From: Metallosphaera yellowstonensis MK1
GTDB lineage: Archaea; Thermoproteota; Thermoprotei_A; Sulfolobales; Sulfolobaceae
Assembly (NCBI RefSeq): GCF_000243315.1
Contig: NZ_JH597770.1
Span: 126,694-190,693, forward strand
Reading direction: 5' to 3'
Length of the DNA: 64,000 bases
In this document: one piece after another, positions 59,199-64,000 of the stretch
How positions within the stretch are numbered: position 1 is the first letter of the stretch
Layout: the number at the start of each line of letters is the position of its first letter
Notes under the pieces: generated by a model
Told to the model about the DNA's origin: nothing
The model's database searches: none
What the model saw: the letters and a program-made list of their open reading frames with translations, nothing else
Program-made: the position numbers and the translations under genes

Positions 59199-61774
59199 TT
59201 CTTCCCCCTCCTTAACACATAGATTATGGCCGATGTTATTACTAAGACTACCACGATATAGATCAGGATAGGAAGTACATTCTGCCTAGAGTGATGCAAG
59301 AAGTGAGTCTGATTCAAGTTGGTTTGAGTTAAAGTGTACGCGAGTTGATAGGTGATGTTGTGTGGTTGATACAGCGAGTCCTCGTAGGACACGACTATGT
59401 TAACATGTTGAACTCCTCCTTGGGAGGGAGTGAACGTATAGGAGAAGGGGGTTGGGCTGTTGGGTGGGACGCTACCTATGTACGTAGGACTTCCATTGAC
59501 GTAGACGGTAACGAAGTTAGCCGAGGCGGTGCCGAAATTATTAAGGATGCCGTTCACGGTGACGGTCCCGTTACTTACTAGGGCACTGGGTTGTTGTAGA
59601 ACCAACTTCACCAACCCCGTAGAGATCAAGGAAAAGTTGTATACCTCTTCCTGGGATGAACCTCCTGGGAGGAGGTACTCCACGGTTAGGCCCAGAGGGA
59701 GGGAGGAGGTGCTGGTAACTGTGGGGAGCATCACTAGACCGATGTTCTCGGCCCTCCCCGGATATAGCGTCCCTAGATCCACCGAGTTCTGAGATATCGA
59801 ATAGAGTGATGGTTGGGAGAAAAGACGGAGCTGAACGTTATAGAGGGGAACTTCTGCCGTATCTAGTACTCTAACAGTGATGTTATTGGGAACTCCGTAG
59901 TATACGACTGAAGGTAAGACCGAAACCGATACGAGTTGTTGCGAAGGTATTACGTTGAACGGAATTGTGTACTCTAAGGTCTTAGTGACTCCCTGATAGT
60001 TATAGGACACTATCAAACTCAGGGGATATGTCCCTACCCCCAGACCCTGAGGGGCGTAGAGCTGGTATAGGAGAGTTACGTTCTCACCGGCGGCAAGATA
60101 GTTAACGGTCTGGTTACTCATGCCCACCAGTGAAATCCCCTGTCCGGTCAACCTCACGGAAACTGACGACACTGGGGTGGAACCTTGGTTAATGAGCACA
60201 AGGGGGAAGGACTGTTGAGAACCCTGGTAGATGGTTGTATTACCATATTGGAGAGAGATCTCCTCTGATGGGTACACATAGATAGCTACCTTGGAGTGAT
60301 AAACCGAAGTCCCGTAATAGGATGAGAAGGAGATCGTATAGGGTATGGTAACGTAACCTGGAGTGAGATTGCTAGCTAAATTGAGGTTGAAGGACACCTG
60401 GTAAGAGCCGAATGATTGTATGGATGGAACCAGAAAGTTGGTGTAGGGAGACGAGATGCCTGACGGCAACTTCAGGCTAACATTGACCCCGCTTATGGGA
60501 TATGGGAAGGGGTTGGCGAGGATGAAGCTCAGTGGTACGCCTGTCATCCCTGGGGTAGGAATCAGTTGATCCTGTGGGCTCCCCCAAGTGGGATCAGAGA
60601 GCGTGGGACTAACGTTAAAGTAATTGACATAAATGTAAGTGGTAACCGACGCTTGGAAAGTTTGACCCAACTCCTGATAGCTCACCTGGAAATTGATCGG
60701 GTAGACCCCTGGGGCAGTCGTGGGTGAGACATCGAAAGTGAAGTTATATGTGGACTGACCATAACCAGAGGAGGGAGTGAAATTGGTGAAGGCTAAGGAG
60801 AGGCTGGATTGCGTGACGATGGAATCAACGAAATAGTTAACCGAGGAGTTCAACCTCAGTATCACAGAGACAACCGAGGAGGGTGTTCCCCTACCTTGAG
60901 TGGCGTAAACCTGGAGAGGCGACTTAGGGTAGATGGAAATCTCCAGGGGAACCTTGGAGCTAAAGGTCACATTGGCGTTACCAGAGGTTATGTTGAAATT
61001 AGTGGCATAATAGTGGTATCCCAAGTAGTTCATGAAACTGACAGTGTAATTGAGGGTATAGCTACCTGGTGAAGAAAGCTGGCTCACGTTGACTAACTGA
61101 GTCACCTCTTGGATTCCTTGTGCCGGAATAGAGGAAGCTGTGAAGAGAGCGTATCTTTGTCCTCCCTGGCTGTAAACCCCCTTGGGTAAAGACACGTTTA
61201 TGACCACGTTGTCCTCAACGTGATCTGAGGGATTAGCTACCTGGATAGTCAGTGGAACTAACCCCTCGCCAACGAAGGCCTGCTGAACCGTAGAGACTCC
61301 CCATTGCACGCCTACAGGAGTGGGGAAGTTAACGCCATAGACCGGGACCTGGAGGGTGAAGGTCTTCCCTTCCACGCAAGTGTAAGCGGCTATATTTACC
61401 GCGTAGGTCACGGTCACCCTAACTGGATAATAGCCAGGACTCGTGGTATTGCTTACAGTGAGATAAAAGATGGCCAAGGATTCTCCATTAGCTGTTGACG
61501 TAACTCCCGTGGAAGTTTCTCCGACTACCGTGAAAGGGGATCCGCTCGGGACGGAGATGCTCATGCCTATGATCGTTGCATCTACCTGGGAGGCCTCAAC
61601 ATAAAATGGGAAGTCTGTATAACCGGCGTGTGCATTCACAGGAGAGGATGGACTGCCCCAACCATAGGCTATAACATATACGTTTGGAGTGACGGGAGTC
61701 GAGTAATAGACCTGCGGAAGCGAAAGACCGATCAACAGGAACGTGAGGCCAAGGATTGCGAGATTCCTTTTCAT
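59195..61774 (-). CDS. Large secreted COG1361/CARDB-like protein
   Basis: An 859-residue surface protein. Signal peptide: KRNLAILGLTFLLIGLSLPQ; a C-terminal membrane anchor follows (VLPILIYIVVVLVITSAII) and ends RRGKK. Between are at least five repeats of an immunoglobulin-like unit with the pattern SPG-Y-(x)-V-x-VSY-x-(G) (YYPVRVTVTYAV, SYTLNYTVSFMN, VYPINFQVSYQE, YVTIPYTISFSS, TYPLSLIVSYNY). COG1361 proteins are linked to S-layer and exporter genes. Start at the ATG at 61774, 26 bases after a TATA-like box at 61791-61800. Many Asn-x-Ser/Thr sites suggest glycosylation. Possibly a substrate-binding or adhesion partner of the ABC permease. Confidence 0.82.
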   Translation of the reverse strand: MKRNLAILGLTFLLIGLSLPQVYYSTPVTPNVYVIAYGWGSPSSPVNAHAGYTDFPFYVEASQVDATIIGMSISVPSGSPFTVVGETSTGVTSTANGESLAIFYLTVSNTTSPGYYPVRVTVTYAVNIAAYTCVEGKTFTLQVPVYGVNFPTPVGVQWGVSTVQQAFVGEGLVPLTIQVANPSDHVEDNVVINVSLPKGVYSQGGQRYALFTASSIPAQGIQEVTQLVNVSQLSSPGSYTLNYTVSFMNYLGYHYYATNFNITSGNANVTFSSKVPLEISIYPKSPLQVYATQGRGTPSSVVSVILRLNSSVNYFVDSIVTQSSLSLAFTNFTPSSGYGQSTYNFTFDVSPTTAPGVYPINFQVSYQELGQTFQASVTTYIYVNYFNVSPTLSDPTWGSPQDQLIPTPGMTGVPLSFILANPFPYPISGVNVSLKLPSGISSPYTNFLVPSIQSFGSYQVSFNLNLASNLTPGYVTIPYTISFSSYYGTSVYHSKVAIYVYPSEEISLQYGNTTIYQGSQQSFPLVLINQGSTPVSSVSVRLTGQGISLVGMSNQTVNYLAAGENVTLLYQLYAPQGLGVGTYPLSLIVSYNYQGVTKTLEYTIPFNVIPSQQLVSVSVLPSVVYYGVPNNITVRVLDTAEVPLYNVQLRLFSQPSLYSISQNSVDLGTLYPGRAENIGLVMLPTVTSTSSLPLGLTVEYLLPGGSSQEEVYNFSLISTGLVKLVLQQPSALVSNGTVTVNGILNNFGTASANFVTVYVNGSPTYIGSVPPNSPTPFSYTFTPSQGGVQHVNIVVSYEDSLYQPHNITYQLAYTLTQTNLNQTHFLHHSRQNVLPILIYIVVVLVITSAIIYVLRRGKK

Positions 61775-61790
61775 ACACTGAGGCATCGAG

Positions 61791-61800
61791 ATATATCTTA
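61791..61800 (-). promoter_or_regulatory. TATA box of the secreted protein-permease operon
   Basis: TAAGATATAT on the minus strand, centred about 24-26 bases before the ATG at 61774; supports that start over an upstream in-frame codon at 61843. Confidence 0.5.
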
Positions 61801-61892
61801 AAAAGATTATCAATAGTCCATTTTCCGAACTGCCCAAGTTCAATGAGTGGACTCTGGAGAATGCTTTTATTGATATTCAGGCATAGAATCCC

Positions 61893-62567
61893 ATGGAAGT
61901 AATAAAGCTGGAGAAGGTAAGCAAGGTATACGGGACCAAGGTAAAGGTCACTGCACTCCAGGACATAGACCTCAGTATAGAGGAGGGAGAGTTTGTGGCC
62001 ATAGTAGGCCCCTCAGGTAGCGGAAAGACTACACTTCTCACCATAATGGGGACCTTGGCGAAGCCTACTTCAGGTAAGGTGTACGTTTACGGTAACGATG
62101 TGACTACAATGGATGACGATGAGCTATCCAAGGTGAGAAACTCATATATAGGTTTCGTCTTCCAAAATTACAACCTCGTCGAGAGAATGAGTGCGGTTGA
62201 AAACGTCGAGCTTCCATTGATAGCCAGGGGCGTTTCAAAGAGGGAAAGGAGGGAGACGGCCATGAGGATTCTAGAGACTCTCGGGCTGGGAGAGCTAGCC
62301 TACAAGAAACCTACAGAGTTATCTGGGGGACAACAGCAAAGGGTCTCAATAGCTAGGGCGTTAGCACAAAATCCTAAGATCGTTCTTGCTGACGAGCCTA
62401 CAGCTAACCTGGACAGCAAATCCGGGGAGACAGTACTCAAGACTTTCCAGCAGGCAAACAGGGAGTTTAAGACCACTGTAGTCATTATAACCCACGATCC
62501 AGATGTGGCCTCCTACGCTAGAAGGAGGGTTCACCTTAGGGACGGAAGGATCGAAAGGATCGACTAG
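61893..62567 (+). CDS. ABC transporter ATPase, LolD/MacB type
   Basis: A 224-residue ATPase of the MacB/LolD branch. Walker A: VGPSGSGKTTLL (about residues 39-50); signature LSGGQQQRVSIARAL (about 142-156); Walker B: IVLADEPTANLDS (about 164-176); H-loop IITHDPDV. It would drive the permease encoded on the other strand (57942-59198). Such ATPases act in export or in mechanotransmission to extracytoplasmic proteins, fitting the large secreted protein next to the permease. Confidence 0.94.
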   Translation: MEVIKLEKVSKVYGTKVKVTALQDIDLSIEEGEFVAIVGPSGSGKTTLLTIMGTLAKPTSGKVYVYGNDVTTMDDDELSKVRNSYIGFVFQNYNLVERMSAVENVELPLIARGVSKRERRETAMRILETLGLGELAYKKPTELSGGQQQRVSIARALAQNPKIVLADEPTANLDSKSGETVLKTFQQANREFKTTVVIITHDPDVASYARRRVHLRDGRIERID

Positions 62568-62608
62568 ATGAAGCTGAACTCTTAAACTACAGACCTTGAA
62601 AGGCTTCC

Positions 62609-63412
62609 ATGAACAGGTACTACACAATACTGATCCTGGGCGGGATAACCTTCGGAACTGCAGCTATCTTCATCAGATTTTCCTCCCTCAGCCCCTCATT
62701 CATAGCCTTCTCCAGGTTCTTCGTGGCTGGGCTCATCCTCTCAAGAGGGAGGTTGAGCCTGAAGGAGATAGCCGGCAAGTGGAGACCTGGACTCCTTTTG
62801 GCAGCCCACATGATCCTTTTCATCCTTAGCGTATATAGAACGACGATAATAGATTCCACAGTGTTGGTCTCAACGTCGCCGCTCTTCTCGCTAGCCTTAG
62901 CCCACTTTGTGGGGATAAGAACCACTAAGAAGGAGTTAATAGCCGGGTTGTTAGCCTTCCTAGGAATAGTAATCATGAACTACCCGCTACAAGCTGGATT
63001 ACTCCTAGGAAACTTTCTCGCCATCATTTCAGCACTCACAATAGCCCTTTACACCATAATCCTCGCTAAGGGGTCCACTGAAGACCCCATGATTCTGACT
63101 TCCCAGATTTATCTTGCCTCATCGATCTTCTCCTTCCCCTTAGTACTCCTTCAGGGGATAGGAAACGTCAACATGACCTCTTTACTTTCCCTGTTAGGCC
63201 TGATAGCCTTACCGACCCTCATAGGTCATACCTCGGTGATTTACTCGTCAGGTCATGTGAAACCCCAACATATAGAGATCATAGGTCTCTTGGAACCTGT
63301 GGTAGCCTCAGTCCTCGCTGTGCCTCTCTTCGGGCAAATACCAACATCTACAGAAGTTTTAGGAAGTGCAATGGTGATAGTATCAATCATCGTAATTTTG
63401 TGGAGAAGATGA
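62609..63412 (+). CDS. EamA/DMT-superfamily transporter
   Basis: A 267-residue ten-span transporter. First repeat: TILILGGITFGTAAIFIRFS, FSRFFVAGLIL; second repeat: LLLGNFLAIISALTIALYTI, and C-terminal IIGLLEPVVASVLAVPLFGQ with the typical LEP. Exports metabolites of unknown identity. It follows the ATPase gene by 41 bases in the same direction, but co-transcription is uncertain. Paralogous in layout to the gene at 43549. Confidence 0.88.
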   Translation: MNRYYTILILGGITFGTAAIFIRFSSLSPSFIAFSRFFVAGLILSRGRLSLKEIAGKWRPGLLLAAHMILFILSVYRTTIIDSTVLVSTSPLFSLALAHFVGIRTTKKELIAGLLAFLGIVIMNYPLQAGLLLGNFLAIISALTIALYTIILAKGSTEDPMILTSQIYLASSIFSFPLVLLQGIGNVNMTSLLSLLGLIALPTLIGHTSVIYSSGHVKPQHIEIIGLLEPVVASVLAVPLFGQIPTSTEVLGSAMVIVSIIVILWRR

Positions 63413-63563
63413 GTGTAGAATGATGAAACACTTTACCTTATTAGCTTCACAAATGTCAAGACTTTACCCGCCCCTGGGCGATTCAGGGCTCCTTTGCAAA
63501 TTGTAATATCTCTGTTGATTTGGACTTATTCAATGGAGGAATTATTGAATATATTTGACCATT

Positions 63564-64000
63564 TCACGAAGAAATAAGGAACCCTGTAATATTATTACAA
63601 GAGCGAGATAACAGGTCGAGAGGTTGTAGTTGAGGGCTATGGCCCGGGTGATCCACCAGGGGGAGTGGCACTTGCCGAACTCTCCAGGAGGGAGTTGAAG
63701 GACTGGTCGGGTTGTTCGACCTGAGGAGGGGCCAGAGCTCCCTGGGGGCGAGGAGGTAGGAGAGGAGGGGAGAGCCACGGGTGGGGACGGACTCGGCGAG
63801 GGAGAGGATGAGGTCCAGCGCGTCCCTAACCCTCCTGTCCACCCTCCGTTTGAGGTGGACCAGGCAGGTCTGCCTCGCGACCTTGATCCCGGAGCGGGAG
63901 ATTGCCGTGTCTAGGGCCTTCACCCCGTCGGCTACGACCAGGGTGAGGTTGTACCTCCTCCACAGCCTCACCAGGAGGTCCCAGTAGCTCACGACGTCCT
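63564..64000 (-). pseudogene. Broken transposase, IS256-like (runs off window end)
   Basis: The frame from 64000 to about 63690 shows LTLVVADGVKALDTAISRSG and ARQTCLVHLKRRVDRRV, the mutator/IS256-type pattern of Asp followed by C-x2-H. Beyond about 63720 the homology-like signal passes to two other frames (NSLLE-type stretch, then HSPWWITRAIALNYNL), so the 3-prime half is frameshifted. The sequence is richer in G and C than its surroundings. Its start lies outside the window, so the status of the N-terminus is unknown. Confidence 0.55.

Noticed and set aside
1..64000. CRISPR arrays, rRNA genes, tRNA genes and a replication origin
   Set aside because: I looked for regularly spaced repeats, conserved rRNA segments, tRNA T-arms in gaps and orc1/cdc6 genes and saw none.

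Overview
The window reads as chromosome of a thermoacidophilic crenarchaeon of the order Sulfolobales; Metallosphaera or a close relative is my best guess. The grounds are protein families largely confined to that order (DUF929, DUF1286, an ArnA/ArnB-type FHA and vWA pair, a bipartite lipoate ligase, an archaeal Trm10), crenarchaeal TATA boxes centred about 25-26 bases before the start codon with no leader, and several Sulfolobus-type transposon families. No rRNA, tRNA or CRISPR array is visible.

Layout. 1-7.7 kb: two subunits of a family I CoA transferase lying 5 kb apart, an NDP-forming acyl-CoA synthetase, a threonine synthase-like enzyme, a NicO-like transporter, the tRNA methyltransferase Trm10 and a small AbrB protein. 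8-17.6 kb: aconitase, a LutA/LutB-like iron-sulfur pair, a DsbA-like oxidoreductase, an OsmC protein, a one-piece lipoate ligase coupled to a GcvH-like lipoyl carrier, a DUF123 protein and SfsA. 17.8-21.8 kb: an M20 peptidase, a possible primase subunit PriX, a tRNA thiolation enzyme and an MTHFR-like protein. 22.7-25.4 kb: a tightly coupled FHA / PPP phosphatase / vWA operon. 26-36.5 kb: a DEAD-box helicase, transporters, a DUF929 protein and an EVE-domain protein. 36.7-41.3 kb: LplB-LplA-LipS2-LipS1, a lipoate assembly cluster, followed by an NDH-2-like flavoprotein, a TusA-like protein and a HAD hydrolase. 41.3-45.6 kb: MFS, DMT and Pit transporters. 45.6-52.2 kb: an accessory zone with two decayed TnpB elements, one MITE, an intact DDE insertion sequence and an intact TnpB-only element, with a PhoU-like DUF47 protein in its midst. 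52.2-57.5 kb: citrate synthase, DUF763, a phosphoesterase, a peroxiredoxin, a DHH phosphoesterase and a broken isochorismatase. 57.9-63.4 kb: an ABC transporter operon with a large secreted CARDB/COG1361-like protein and a divergent ATPase. The window ends in a broken transposase.

The most unusual item is a family of about 200-nt structured RNAs. Four near-identical copies (7774-8069, 22330-22627, 29670-29959, 57472-57765, all on the + strand) carry a TATA box, a predicted start at UUGAUGA 25 bases later, and five helices. A fifth, strongly diverged relative (29373-29570) keeps the promoter spacing and the five helices while changing the bases on both sides of at least three of them. Copy-to-copy length changes are not multiples of three, so this is RNA rather than protein. 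One copy sits five bases before the start codon of the frameshifted isochorismatase gene, so the module appears mobile.

The genes join into a few themes: acyl-CoA and citrate-cycle metabolism (CoA transferase, acyl-CoA synthetase, aconitase, citrate synthase); lipoate and sulfur chemistry (two ligases, LipS1/LipS2, a GcvH-like carrier, TusA-like and DsbA-like proteins); phosphorylation signalling (FHA, PP2A-like, vWA); and phosphate handling (MFS, Pit and DUF47 proteins).
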